A stretch of DNA of 64,000 nt from Lachnospiraceae bacterium (GCA_910576125.1 CAJTHM010000008.1:1-64000), one strand, 5' to 3'. Shown: positions 7,986 to 15,745, numbered from the stretch's first letter. Notes: generated by a model from the sequence alone, not told the origin. Program-made: numbers and translations.

Positions 7986-8910
7986 ATGGCAAATATATAT
8001 GACGGGGCATTCTGGACAATATTAAATGACTGCAGGAAGCTGATAATCCCCGTAATCAATGAAATTTTCGGGGAAGCATATACAGGGGAGGAAGAAATCC
8101 GCTTTTTCCCCAACGAGCATTTTTTAGACCAGCAGGACGAAGCAGACAAGGAACGGATTACGGATACGAATTTTACGGTTTTTGGAAAAATACCAAAGAA
8201 ATGTAGAGTGCGAAAGCAGTCTGCCGGACGGAAGAATCACCATAAGGCTTTTTGAGTATGATGCGCAGATAGCGCTTGATGAGGGTAAGGTTACGGAGGA
8301 AACGCTGACAGTGACATTTCCCAATACTGCGGTTCTGTATCTTCGGACTTACCAAAAAACACCGGATAAAATGAAATATGTGATTGTTACACCGGGCGGA
8401 ACAGTTCAGTATGATGTGCCGATTATGAAAGTACAGGCGTATTCGCTGGACGATATTTTTGAAAAGGGGCTGCTGATGCTGATTCCGTTTTATATTTTTT
8501 CACATGAGAAAGGCTTTCCGGAGTATAATAGTAATGAGCAGAAACTGGTAGAATTGAAGGCGGAGTATCAGAAAATTTTAGAAAGGCTTGATGAACTGGA
8601 ACAGCAGGGAGTGATCGGGGCGTTTGACAAACGCACAATCATAGAGCTTTCCGGCGATGTGGTTAAAGAGATTGCACAGAAATACGAGAATGTGCAGAAA
8701 GGCGTAGGTGATATGATGAGCGGAGCATTGATTGAAACAAGTGCAAGGACTATTTTAAATCAAGGAATAAAGCAAGGCATTAGTGAAACAAAAAAGCAGA
8801 CAGCACTTAGGATGCTGAAAATGGGAAAGCTGACAATCGAGGAAATTGCAGAATGTTCTGAACTCAGCGTGGCAGAGGTAGAACAGCTTGCAGGACTTCA
8901 AACGGTGTAA
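7986..8910 (+). pseudogene. Rpn/PD-(D/E)XK transposase-like nuclease, frameshifted
   Basis: From 7986 the frame encodes MANIYDGAFWTILNDCRKL and ERITDTNFTVFGKI, then shifts near 8190-8205. The other frame carries VECESSLPDGRITIRLFEYD, the conserved core of the Rpn-type recombination-promoting nuclease/putative transposase family that is abundant in Lachnospiraceae, and the usual helical C-terminus (LRMLKMGKLTIEEIAECSEL). A single base change in length would reunite an approximately 305-residue protein. GGAAGG lies before the start. Confidence 0.65.
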
Positions 8911-8948
8911 AGCGATAATGTGGAAAATTTAATATTGCAGCCATTAAG

Positions 8949-8990
8949 CAGGGAATAACTGATGATTCAGATTTGTTTCCCTGTTTTTTT
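8949..8990 (+). terminator. Rho-independent terminator
   Basis: CAGGGAA (8949-8955) pairs with TTCCCTG (8977-8983), directly followed by TTTTTTT. It ends the Rpn-type gene. Confidence 0.65.
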
Positions 8991-9010
8991 GCAGGAAAAC
9001 GGAGGACAGC

Positions 9011-9451
9011 ATGATGGATTCTAATTTCGCAGCATTACAACAGCTTCACAGCAGTTTACGGGTTGCCATATATTGCAGGCTCTCAAAAGACGATAACCTT
9101 GACGGGGAAAGCGCAAGCATACACAACCAGCGTGATATGCTGGAAACATGGTGTCAGGAGCATGGTTTTACCGTTGCGGGCGTGTATGCTGATGACGGGT
9201 ATTCCGGTTTATACATGGACAGACCGGACTTCCAGAGAATGTTAGCCGACTGTAAACAGGGCAAGATTGATATTGTGGTGACTAAGGATATGTCAAGGCT
9301 CACCCGAAACAGCACACATTCAGGACAGCTAAGGGACGAATTTTTTCCAAAACATCATATCCGCTACATAGGCGTGACGGACGGCGTGGATATGGGGAAA
9401 GATGATGACCTTATCGCATTCCGCAGCGTCAATGGCGTAGATTTGAATTAG
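9011..9451 (+). pseudogene. Large serine recombinase, N-terminal fragment
   Basis: The fragment contains the serine-recombinase catalytic domain: RVAIYCRLSKDDNLDGESAS with the nucleophilic Ser, MLETWCQEHGF, DDGYSGLYMDRPDFQRML and VVTKDMSRLTRNS with the second Arg cluster. It is of the TndX/TnpX kind used by clostridial mobilizable elements, normally 500-700 residues. Here the frame ends at residue 146, shortly after GVDMGKDDDLIAF; the recombinase and zinc-ribbon DNA-binding domains are gone. GGAGGACAGC precedes the ATG. The 3' side joins unrelated sequence (9430-9612). Confidence 0.75.
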
Positions 9452-9612
9452 ACTGGGATAATCTATCCAGGGAAGGACATCAGGTAAATATTAAGGCGAT
9501 TTTTGTTGATAGTGATGAAGAAGGGACATATTCACCTTTTTGGTGTATCAGAGAGGCAATTGATGAAGATGATGTGAGCGAATATGTAATAACAAATGAT
9601 GATTTACAGTAA
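9430..9612 (+). pseudogene. Orphan 3' fragment of an unknown gene
   Basis: In the frame beginning CAA at 9430 there is a coding-like stretch QWRRFELDWDNLSREGHQ, then KAIFVDSDEEGTYSPFW and a stop at 9610. It has no start of its own and joins the truncated recombinase within about 20 bases, so it looks like the tail of a gene brought next to it by recombination. Family not recognised. Confidence 0.4.
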
Positions 9613-9882
9613 TTTGGATTTTATTATTTTCAGTATCTTAAAACTACGATTTCATGTTTATCTACTAGCAAGAAAAATGATTTAGCAAAAGATAGAAAGA
9701 TTTTAGAAACTTACATTGAATCGCAGGAATATAAATTACATGATATCCAATGCCCAGTCCATAATAATCTTACCATAGATAAAATTGTAAAACAGCTTGA
9801 AGCAGCCAAAATAAATTCGCACGAATATATTTACAATATCGCACGAATAATATATAATGATAGCACGAAGGGAGGGAATGCC
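9613..9882 (+). other. Stretch upstream of the antitoxin gene, open in the antitoxin frame
   Basis: This AT-rich stretch has no stop in the frame of the antitoxin gene and would read KNDLAKDRKILETYIESQEY, but contains no ATG before 9883. It may be another gene remnant or a chance open frame. A promoter for the toxin-antitoxin pair should lie here; none stands out. Confidence 0.3.
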
Positions 9883-10098
9883 ATGTCAATCACAGCTACA
9901 GAGTTGAAACAGAATTTAGGGAAGTACCTGTTGCTTTCCGTCAATGAAGATATATATATCACAAGGAACGGCAAGACGATAGCGAAGCTGACAAACCCGA
10001 ACCAGAACAGGGTAGAAGTGGCGAAGTCATTGTTTGGAATACTGCCTATAGATGCAGATATTGAAGAGTCAAGGAAAGAAAGGCTGGATTCAAAATAA
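9883..10098 (+). CDS. Phd/YefM-family antitoxin
   Basis: A 71-residue protein starting MSITATELKQNLGKYLLLS, the N-terminal Phd/YefM fold that dimerises and binds the operon's own promoter, followed by ITRNGKTIAKLTNP. The C-terminal part (PIDADIEESRKERLDSK) would wrap the toxin. AAGGGAGGG precedes the ATG. Its TAA shares one base with the toxin's ATG, the normal tight coupling of antitoxin and toxin. The pair probably stabilises the element. Confidence 0.8.
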   Translation: MSITATELKQNLGKYLLLSVNEDIYITRNGKTIAKLTNPNQNRVEVAKSLFGILPIDADIEESRKERLDSK

Positions 10099-10523
10099 TG
10101 AAGATACTTGTTGATACCAATGTGATAATCGATGCATTGACTGGAAGGGAGCCTTTCAGGGAGACGGCAGAGCAGATATTCATGCTTGCTGCCAACCAGA
10201 CAGAGGATATGCATATCACAGCAAGTTCCGCAACAGACATATACTACCTGATAAGGAAGCATCTGCATAGTACGGATAAAGCGAAACATGCCATGGAGAA
10301 ACTGTATGAGTTGTTTTATATCCTGGATGTTACAGCAGAAGACTGTAAGGATGCGCTATCGTCAGAAGTGAAAGATTATGAAGATGCTGTCATATCCTGT
10401 TGTGCCTTACACAATAAAATGGATTATATCGTGACAAGGAATGTCGAGGATTTTGAACAATCTAAAATCAAGGCGGTCTTGCCAGATGATTTCATGAAAC
10501 TGATAATGAACGATGAAGAGTAA
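10098..10523 (+). CDS. PIN-domain toxin (VapC-like ribonuclease)
   Basis: A 141-residue PIN-domain protein. Acidic residues expected to hold the metal ions are visible in MKILVDTNVIIDAL (Asp6), in the REPFRETAEQI segment (Glu) and in VKDYEDAVISCCAL (Asp); IVTRNVEDF gives the fourth. Such toxins cut tRNA or rRNA when released from the antitoxin. It overlaps the Phd-type antitoxin by one base and is followed by a terminator, so the two form a closed operon. A PIN toxin with a Phd-family partner is a known mixed pairing. Confidence 0.8.
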   Translation: MKILVDTNVIIDALTGREPFRETAEQIFMLAANQTEDMHITASSATDIYYLIRKHLHSTDKAKHAMEKLYELFYILDVTAEDCKDALSSEVKDYEDAVISCCALHNKMDYIVTRNVEDFEQSKIKAVLPDDFMKLIMNDEE

Positions 10524-10550
10524 TGTCTTAATTCCATAGTTCACATCCTC

Positions 10551-10593
10551 AAAAACTACCAATCTGCATCCAAATGCATTGAGGTAGTTTTTT
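10551..10593 (+). terminator. Rho-independent terminator of the toxin-antitoxin operon
   Basis: AAAAACTACC (10551-10560) pairs with GGTAGTTTTT (10583-10592). The T-run continues past the stem. Confidence 0.7.
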
Positions 10594-10609
10594 ATATTTT
10601 TTTCACATA

Positions 10610-10642
10610 GTCCAACTTATTGGACACCCTTATCTGTATAAT
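10610..10642 (+). promoter_or_regulatory. Palindrome GTCCAA-CTTA-TTGGAC with a downstream TATAAT
   Basis: A perfect 6-base inverted repeat (10610-10625) lies 11 bases before TATAAT (10637-10642). There is no clear -35, so an activator or repressor site is plausible. No gene starts close downstream. Confidence 0.35.
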
Positions 10643-10694
10643 AGTGTCTATAGGCTGGCAGACAGGCTCATTCCCATAAGATACAACCGAAAAA

Positions 10695-10745
10695 GAACTA
10701 ATGTTCGATTCTGCTATTGACAAATACAAACATATGTTCTACAAT
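10695..10745 (+). promoter_or_regulatory. Sigma-A promoter with two LexA-like (SOS) boxes
   Basis: TTGACA (10717-10722), a 17-base spacer and TACAAT (10740-10745) form a strong promoter. GAAC-TAAT-GTTC (10695-10706) matches the Firmicute LexA consensus GAAC-N4-GTTC exactly. AAAC-ATAT-GTTC (10728-10739) inside the spacer differs by one base. A DNA-damage-inducible transcript towards the TubR/TubZ genes is inferred; the first start codon of that pair is about 300 bases further on. Confidence 0.55.
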
Positions 10746-10858
10746 AACGAACATGACAGGAACAGGCCTGCCATATAACAGAAGACCTATCCAGAATCAT
10801 GCAAACGGTGTTGGCGCACCTCTGATCATAGATAGGCCTTGATACATAAAAACGGATA

Positions 10859-10917
10859 AACCGCTTGGATATATTAAATCATTTTCCGTGCTTCAAGTCA
10901 AGCAATTTCAAGCGGTT
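10859..10917. repeat. Inverted repeat with clustered TCAAG motifs (candidate centromere)
   Basis: AACCGCTTG (10859-10867) and CAAGCGGTT (10909-10917) are perfect 9-base arms. Between and in the right arm TCAAG occurs at 10893, 10898 and 10908. The stretch lies just before the TubR-like gene, where type III partition systems keep their centromere (tubC) iterons. The rest of 10594-11048 shows no convincing gene; a 27-codon frame (10921-11004) starting GTG is the only one of note. Confidence 0.35.
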
Positions 10918-11048
10918 CAGCTGTGATTTCGGTGGAAATAGTTGTAAAAAGTATTCTGAAAGTGTTTTTCAGAGAAGTTGTTCCAGTAAAAGGAGAAGTA
11001 ATGTAATTATATGTAATAGTGGATATATGAAGCGGAGGTGAAAGATAA

Positions 11049-11297
11049 TTGGAGAATAATTTATGCAGAATTCAGTATGTGATTCTACATAACATGAGGA
11101 AACAAAAGGCAGTTCATCAAATGCGCTCCATGTCATGCAAAGAGATATGCGATATCATGGAAAACCGATTTAAGGTAACTACAATATATAAACACATCAG
11201 TATTCTGGAGAGGTATGGATATGTAGAAAAGGGAGCTAAGATTGAAAGGGCATATGGTTATATCTTAACAAAAAAGCGCTGGATATATTACCAATAA
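11049..11297 (+). CDS. Winged-helix protein, candidate TubR-like centromere-binding adaptor
   Basis: An 82-residue protein with a winged helix-turn-helix: SMSCKEICDIMENRF as first helices, VTTIYKHISILERYGYVEKG as recognition helix and wing, and a basic N-terminus. The start is TTG at 11049 behind GGAGGTG. TubR proteins of plasmids pBtoxis and pXO1 are small winged-helix proteins encoded directly before tubZ, bind the tubC iterons and link DNA to the TubZ filament. Size, fold, order and the 21-base gap to the TubZ-like gene all fit. Sequence similarity to known TubR could not be tested, so a general ArsR/PadR-like repressor remains possible. Confidence 0.5.
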   Translation: MENNLCRIQYVILHNMRKQKAVHQMRSMSCKEICDIMENRFKVTTIYKHISILERYGYVEKGAKIERAYGYILTKKRWIYYQ

Positions 11298-11318
11298 TAG
11301 ATGTAGAGGAGTAGACGA

Positions 11319-12386
11319 GTGATGAGCAATAGTACAGTAAAGAACAAATGTGGATTTTTGGCAATAGGAGCAGGTGGTGGTAATGTCTGTGTTCCATTTT
11401 ATAAGGCAGGCTATCCGTCCCTATTCGTAAATTCAGCCAGACTTGACTTGGACAGCTTGACGGAAGTGGATGAAACGTATAAGTACCATATTCCAGGTGG
11501 TGAAGGGTGCAATAAGGACAGGAAGAAATCAAAAGAGTTGTTCCGTAAGGATATTGATAACATTATAAATGAAATCAAAGAGAAGCTGCCAGGGATTGAG
11601 TATCTGTTCATCATTGGGGCTGCTGGCGGTGGAACAGCTTCAGGTGTCCTTGCATCTATGAAACGGGTTGCTATGAATGAATTGGGTTTGAAAGCATGTA
11701 TCATTGTCACGATATTGCCCAATACAAAGACAGAATCTGTAAAGGCATTGATTAACGCATATGAGACACTGGCAGAAATAGAGCAGTTAGATGAAGCTGG
11801 AATGACCATTATCCTTGACAATGACAAGAATGCAAACAAGATGCGGATAAATGAGATGTTCTTCTGCTATTTGGATGCACTGTTGACCAACAGTTCCAGT
11901 TCCGTGCTAGGGAATGTTGACAATGCGGAAGTTGAGGAAATGATTTCTACAACAGGGATGGCGATAATATCAAAGTTAGGGAAAGATAAGTCAGACACCC
12001 AACAGCTTATCAGTACATTCCGTAACAACATTTATGCTCCACTTGAGGATGATAAGATACTCAAGTATATAGGGCTGATCAATGCTGGGAATGGGAAGGA
12101 TATCCAGACTGAGGATATCAATAGCGAAATCGGTACGCCTCTTGATACATTTATTGGCTATGAAGCAGATGCGACTATCTGCATTTTGGCAGGTTTATCA
12201 CTTCCTTACACGAAAATGGACGAAATCAAAGAAATTATTGATTCTAATAAGGATGCGATAAAGCGTAACTTGACAGCACAAAGCAGAAACAAATTATCTG
12301 AAGGATTAGGATTCTTTGATGATATAGTTCCAGCAGATAAACCCCAAAATGAGAAGAAAAAGAGTTATAGGGATTTATTGTTTTGA
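11319..12386 (+). CDS. TubZ-like tubulin/FtsZ-superfamily GTPase
   Basis: A 355-residue protein with the tubulin-fold landmarks in the right order: the glycine loop AIGAGGGNV (residues 15-23), the tubulin signature GGGTASG (103-109; FtsZ has GGGTGTG), IVTILPNTKTESVKALINAY in the T5/H6 zone, and a T7-like loop NVDNAEVEEM (199-208) supplying the catalytic acid N-x-D-x-x-E. The C-terminus is lysine-rich (NEKKKSYRDLLF), as in DNA-segregating TubZ proteins. It is clearly different from the cell's FtsZ at 27871. AGGAG precedes a GTG (11319) and an ATG (11322); either may start. I infer a type III partition motor for the element. Confidence 0.72.
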   Translation: MMSNSTVKNKCGFLAIGAGGGNVCVPFYKAGYPSLFVNSARLDLDSLTEVDETYKYHIPGGEGCNKDRKKSKELFRKDIDNIINEIKEKLPGIEYLFIIGAAGGGTASGVLASMKRVAMNELGLKACIIVTILPNTKTESVKALINAYETLAEIEQLDEAGMTIILDNDKNANKMRINEMFFCYLDALLTNSSSSVLGNVDNAEVEEMISTTGMAIISKLGKDKSDTQQLISTFRNNIYAPLEDDKILKYIGLINAGNGKDIQTEDINSEIGTPLDTFIGYEADATICILAGLSLPYTKMDEIKEIIDSNKDAIKRNLTAQSRNKLSEGLGFFDDIVPADKPQNEKKKSYRDLLF

Positions 12387-12665
12387 CTGAGTATAAGAGT
12401 TCGATAAGAAAATATGTGTATTGGATAGTAGTTAGTAATTGCTATATGTGAGATAAAATAAAAGTAAAATATATTTAAACGATGTTCATTATATTTAAGA
12501 AATTTCTTGAACTTCATTTAAATTTATCTACGACATCCGTATAGCCATCTATGATGTCATATGCCTGGACACCTGGTGAAACGTAAAGAATTTGAAAAGT
12601 ACTTAGAGAAGAACATTGAAATATGAAGTTGAAATAAGAGTCTGGATGTGGTAGTATAATATACT
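12387..12665. other. AT-rich gap before the integrase
   Basis: Apart from the excisionase-like remnant at 12561-12626 nothing convincing is visible. A TATAAT-like element (about 12655) lies only a few bases before the integrase start codon. Confidence 0.3.
12561..12626 (+). pseudogene. 3' remnant of an excisionase-like gene
   Basis: A 21-codon frame ends GHLVKRKEFEKYLEKNIEI, the pattern of the last helix of excisionases and MerR-like HTH proteins that sit immediately before tyrosine integrases. The DNA-binding part is missing and stop codons lie upstream in the frame. Confidence 0.4.
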
Positions 12666-13562
12666 GTGTCAAAGGAAAAAACCACATGCCCGAATACAGT
12701 GAGGAATTATCGTGAAAGATATGAGCATAATATCCGGGATGTGATTGGGGACATGGTTATATCAGAGGTAAAGCCGATGCACTGTCAGAAAGTGCTTAAT
12801 CTCATGGAAAACAGCTACAAAGGTTCTGCAATCGAGCAATGCAGAATTACTATGGCGAGTATGTTCTTCTACGCACAGGAAAATCAGATTATACCGATAA
12901 GCCCGGTCGTAAAATCAGTTAAAACGCCTAAGAAGATTGAAAAGAAGGTAAGGTTCCTTACCTTGGAAGAACAGGACAAGTTCTTGAAGGCGGCAGAAGG
13001 GACGGGCAATTATTGTCAGTTTGCTTTGATTTTGCAGACTGGCTTACGGACTGGTGAGATGATTGGGCTAAAATGGGAAGACATAGATTTTCGAAAAAGA
13101 ACGGTCAGCGTCAACCGAACAATGGAATTTCGCTATGGTGACCAGGAGTTTCGTATCGGAGAGCCAAAAAGTAAAGCTGGCTACAGAACCATTCCAATGA
13201 CGAAAGCTGCTTATGATATTTTGAAAGCAAAGGAAAAGGAAAGGCATGCGATAAAAGTACTGGACATCAGATACAAAGATTTTGTGTTTATTAATAGAAA
13301 GGGTATGCCGACTAAAAATTCCACCTATGATTCTGCAATATACAAGATAGCGGATAAAGCGGGTATCCCCAGATTTTCGATGCATACATTAAGGCACACC
13401 TTTGCTACAAGAGCGATAGAAGCAGGAATGAAACCTAAAACCCTTCAGGAAATACTCGGTCATGCAAATATAGGGGTAACAATGAACCTGTATGTACATA
13501 TAACCGAGGATGAGAAAGAAAAGGAAATCAAGAAGTTCGAACAGGCATTCAAGATTGGCTGA
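12666..13562 (+). CDS. int: Tyrosine integrase, lacking the N-terminal arm-binding domain
   Basis: A 298-residue tyrosine recombinase of the Tn916 type. The core-binding domain (residues about 1-90) and the catalytic domain are present, with Arg in QTGLRTGEMIGLKWEDID, the conserved Lys in EPKSKAGYRTIPM, HTLRHTFATR, LGHANIG and the nucleophile in MNLYVHI. Tn916-like integrases are about 380-400 residues; the arm-type DNA-binding domain normally in front is not encoded here. The frame begins at a GTG without a ribosome binding site, so it is probably a 5'-deleted gene. Its 3' end abuts the ychF region, the expected attachment side. Confidence 0.78.
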   Translation: MSKEKTTCPNTVRNYRERYEHNIRDVIGDMVISEVKPMHCQKVLNLMENSYKGSAIEQCRITMASMFFYAQENQIIPISPVVKSVKTPKKIEKKVRFLTLEEQDKFLKAAEGTGNYCQFALILQTGLRTGEMIGLKWEDIDFRKRTVSVNRTMEFRYGDQEFRIGEPKSKAGYRTIPMTKAAYDILKAKEKERHAIKVLDIRYKDFVFINRKGMPTKNSTYDSAIYKIADKAGIPRFSMHTLRHTFATRAIEAGMKPKTLQEILGHANIGVTMNLYVHITEDEKEKEIKKFEQAFKIG

Positions 13563-13636
13563 TGGTGCGGAAATGGTGCGGAGGCCGACTGGAAAATGCT
13601 TGAAACCCTTGAAAATAAAGGAGATGTGAGATTATT
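13562..13636. other. Probable attachment junction (attR-type) upstream of ychF
   Basis: ATGGTGCGGA is repeated at 13562-13571 and 13573-13582, an 11-base spacing, directly at the integrase stop. It is followed by TTGAAACCCTTGAAAATAAA-type sequence leading into the ychF ribosome binding site. The boundary between element and chromosome should be here, but its exact core cannot be set without the other end. Confidence 0.45.
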
Positions 13637-14734
13637 ATGAAATTAGGAATCGTCGGCCTGCCGAACGTAGGAAAGAGCACATTATTCAATTCACTGACAA
13701 AGGCCGGGGCAGAATCGGCCAATTACCCTTTCTGCACCATCGACCCGAACATCGGAATCGTCGCCGTGCCGGATGAGCGCATAAAACTGCTGGGAGACAT
13801 GTACCAGTCAAAGAAAGTCACCCCCGCCGTGATAGAGTTCGTGGACATCGCCGGTCTGGTAAAGGGCGCTTCCAAAGGCGAGGGCCTGGGCAATCAGTTC
13901 CTGAGCAATATTCGCGAGGTGGATGCCATCGTCCATGTGGTCAGGTGCTTTGAAGATGCGAATGTAATACATGTGGATGGCAGCGTGAATCCTCTGCGGG
14001 ACATCGAGACCATCAATCTGGAGCTGATTTTCTCCGATCTGGAGGTGCTGGAGAGGAGGCTGTCAAAGGTTTCCAAGGCTGCCAGAATGGACAAGACCTG
14101 TGCCAAGGAACTGGCCCTGCTGGAGCGGATCAAGGAGCATCTGGAAAGCGGAAAGCCGGCCAAGACCCTGGAGGCGGCCGATGAGGACGAGCTGGCGCTG
14201 CTGCGGGAATACAATTTCCTGACCTGCAAGCCAGTCATCTACGCCGCGAACGTGGCGGAGGAGGATCTGGCCGATGACGGCGCCTCCAACCAGAAAGTGG
14301 CGGATGTCCGCAAATTCGCGGAGGATGAGAACAGCGAGGTGTTCGTCATCTGCGCGCAGATCGAGCAGGAGATTTCCGAGCTGGACGATGACGAGAAAGC
14401 AATGTTCCTGGAGGATCTGGGGCTTTCGGAGTCCGGGCTGGAGAAGCTGATCAAGGCCAGCTACCATATTTTGGGCCTTATGAGCTTCCTGACGGCAGGC
14501 GAAGATGAGACCAGGGCGTGGACCATCAAAATCGGCACGAAAGCGCCCCAGGCTGCCGGAAAGATTCATTCTGACTTCGAGAGAGGCTTCATCAAGGCAG
14601 AGGTGGTCAATTATAAGGATCTGCTGGAGCAGGGCTCCCTTGCCGCCGCCCGGGAAAAGGGGCTGGTGGGTATGGAGGGCAAAGAGTATGTAGTGAAAGA
14701 CGGAGATGTCATCCTGTTCCGCTTCAATGTGTAA
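13637..14734 (+). CDS. ychF: Ribosome-binding P-loop ATPase YchF (OLA1 family)
   Basis: A full-length 365-residue member. G1 is GLPNVGKSTLF (residues 6-16), the switch region reads VDIAGLVKGA, and the base-recognition loop NVAEED replaces NKxD, which gives this family ATP rather than GTP preference. The TGS domain fills the last 85 residues (RAWTIKIGTKAPQAAGKIH). It binds ribosomes and influences stress responses. AAAGGAG precedes the ATG. The integrase ends 74 bases upstream, so the element may have separated ychF from its native promoter. Confidence 0.95.
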   Translation: MKLGIVGLPNVGKSTLFNSLTKAGAESANYPFCTIDPNIGIVAVPDERIKLLGDMYQSKKVTPAVIEFVDIAGLVKGASKGEGLGNQFLSNIREVDAIVHVVRCFEDANVIHVDGSVNPLRDIETINLELIFSDLEVLERRLSKVSKAARMDKTCAKELALLERIKEHLESGKPAKTLEAADEDELALLREYNFLTCKPVIYAANVAEEDLADDGASNQKVADVRKFAEDENSEVFVICAQIEQEISELDDDEKAMFLEDLGLSESGLEKLIKASYHILGLMSFLTAGEDETRAWTIKIGTKAPQAAGKIHSDFERGFIKAEVVNYKDLLEQGSLAAAREKGLVGMEGKEYVVKDGDVILFRFNV

Positions 14735-14754
14735 TGAGAGAAAGGAAATAGCTT

Positions 14755-15621
14755 ATGAATGTTGGCGATATCGCGTTTCCGAATCTGGGAATCTATCTGA
14801 GGGATGTGCCGAAGTCTTTCAGCGTGTTTGGCTTCAGCATTGCCTATTACGGCCTGATCATCGGCATCGGCGTGCTCTGCGGCATCCTGATGGCGGCGCA
14901 CATGGCCAAGGTGAGCGGCCAGAATCCGGACGATTACTGGGACTTCGCAATCTATGCCGTCGTTTTTTCCATCATCGGGGCGCGCATCTATTATGTGGTG
15001 TTCGCGTGGGATTACTATAAGGACAATCTTCTCGGTATTTTCAATACGCGTAACGGCGGCATGGCCATTTACGGCGGCGTCATCGCCGCGTTCATCACCC
15101 TGTTCGTCTACGGCAGGATAAAGAAGAAAAATCCTCTCCTGATGGGGGACACCTGCATGCCGGGGCTGATTCTGGGACAGGCCATCGGCCGGTGGGGGAA
15201 TTTCATGAACCGGGAGGTCTTCGGCGAATATTACGACGGCCTGTTTTCCATGCAGCTTCCCATAGACGCGGTGCGGGCCAGGGACATTTCCGAGAACATT
15301 GCGGCCCGCATCCCGGAGGGCGCCAACTATATCAATGTACATCCCACCTTTCTGTATGAGAGCGTGTGGAACCTGCTGGTGCTTGCCGCGATTCTCTGCT
15401 ATTGGAAGCATAAAAAGTTCGACGGGGAGATATGCCTGCTCTATCTGGGGGGCTACGGACTGGGGAGGTTCATCATCGAGGGCATCCGCACCGACACCCT
15501 CTTCATTCCCGGTACACAGGTTCCCGTGTCCCAGGTGCTGGCGCTGTTGATGCTGGTCTTCGCGATAGCGGTTGACATCGCGGTGAGGCAGAAGAAAAAG
15601 GCTGGCGCAGGGTCAAAATAA
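14755..15621 (+). CDS. lgt: Prolipoprotein diacylglyceryl transferase
   Basis: A 288-residue membrane enzyme with seven hydrophobic segments. It transfers diacylglycerol from phosphatidylglycerol to the lipobox cysteine of prolipoproteins. Family motifs are visible: YYGLIIGIGVL in the first helix, GGMAIYGGVIA, GQAIGRWGNFMNREVFG with the signature Arg/Asn residues, HPTFLYESVWNLL and GRFIIEGIRTD near the C-terminus. It follows ychF by 20 bases and could be co-transcribed with it. A hairpin follows at 15636. Confidence 0.95.
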   Translation: MNVGDIAFPNLGIYLRDVPKSFSVFGFSIAYYGLIIGIGVLCGILMAAHMAKVSGQNPDDYWDFAIYAVVFSIIGARIYYVVFAWDYYKDNLLGIFNTRNGGMAIYGGVIAAFITLFVYGRIKKKNPLLMGDTCMPGLILGQAIGRWGNFMNREVFGEYYDGLFSMQLPIDAVRARDISENIAARIPEGANYINVHPTFLYESVWNLLVLAAILCYWKHKKFDGEICLLYLGGYGLGRFIIEGIRTDTLFIPGTQVPVSQVLALLMLVFAIAVDIAVRQKKKAGAGSK

Positions 15622-15635
15622 AGACGAAATTACGT

Positions 15636-15680
15636 GAACAGGTCTGCTGATTTCCGCTACGGAGACAGTCGGGCCTGTTC
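15636..15680 (+). terminator. Hairpin downstream of lgt
   Basis: GAACAGG (15636-15642) pairs with CCTGTTC (15674-15680), followed by TTTC. The long loop and short T-run make it a weak terminator. Confidence 0.35.
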
Positions 15681-15745
15681 TTTCGACAAAAAAGTTTACG
15701 AATTGACATAAGAGCTTTATAAACCTTTAAAAATTTTATAAGGAA

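Larger units (their letters stand above)
1..13600. mobile_element. Right part of a decayed integrative/conjugative-type element
   Basis: This segment is AT-richer than the core genes from 13637 on and contains almost only element-type genes: a J-domain protein, TnpV, replication and recombinase fragments, a toxin-antitoxin pair, a TubZ-like GTPase, an excisionase remnant and a tyrosine integrase. The integrase ends 74 bases before ychF, so the right boundary should lie between 13563 and 13636. The left boundary is outside the window. At least seven genes in it are frameshifted or truncated, so I infer an element that is no longer mobile as a unit. Confidence 0.72.

Noticed and set aside
10921..11004. 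A 27-codon frame (GTG start) before the TubR-like gene as a real gene
   Set aside because: Too short, poor ribosome binding site, and no independent support.
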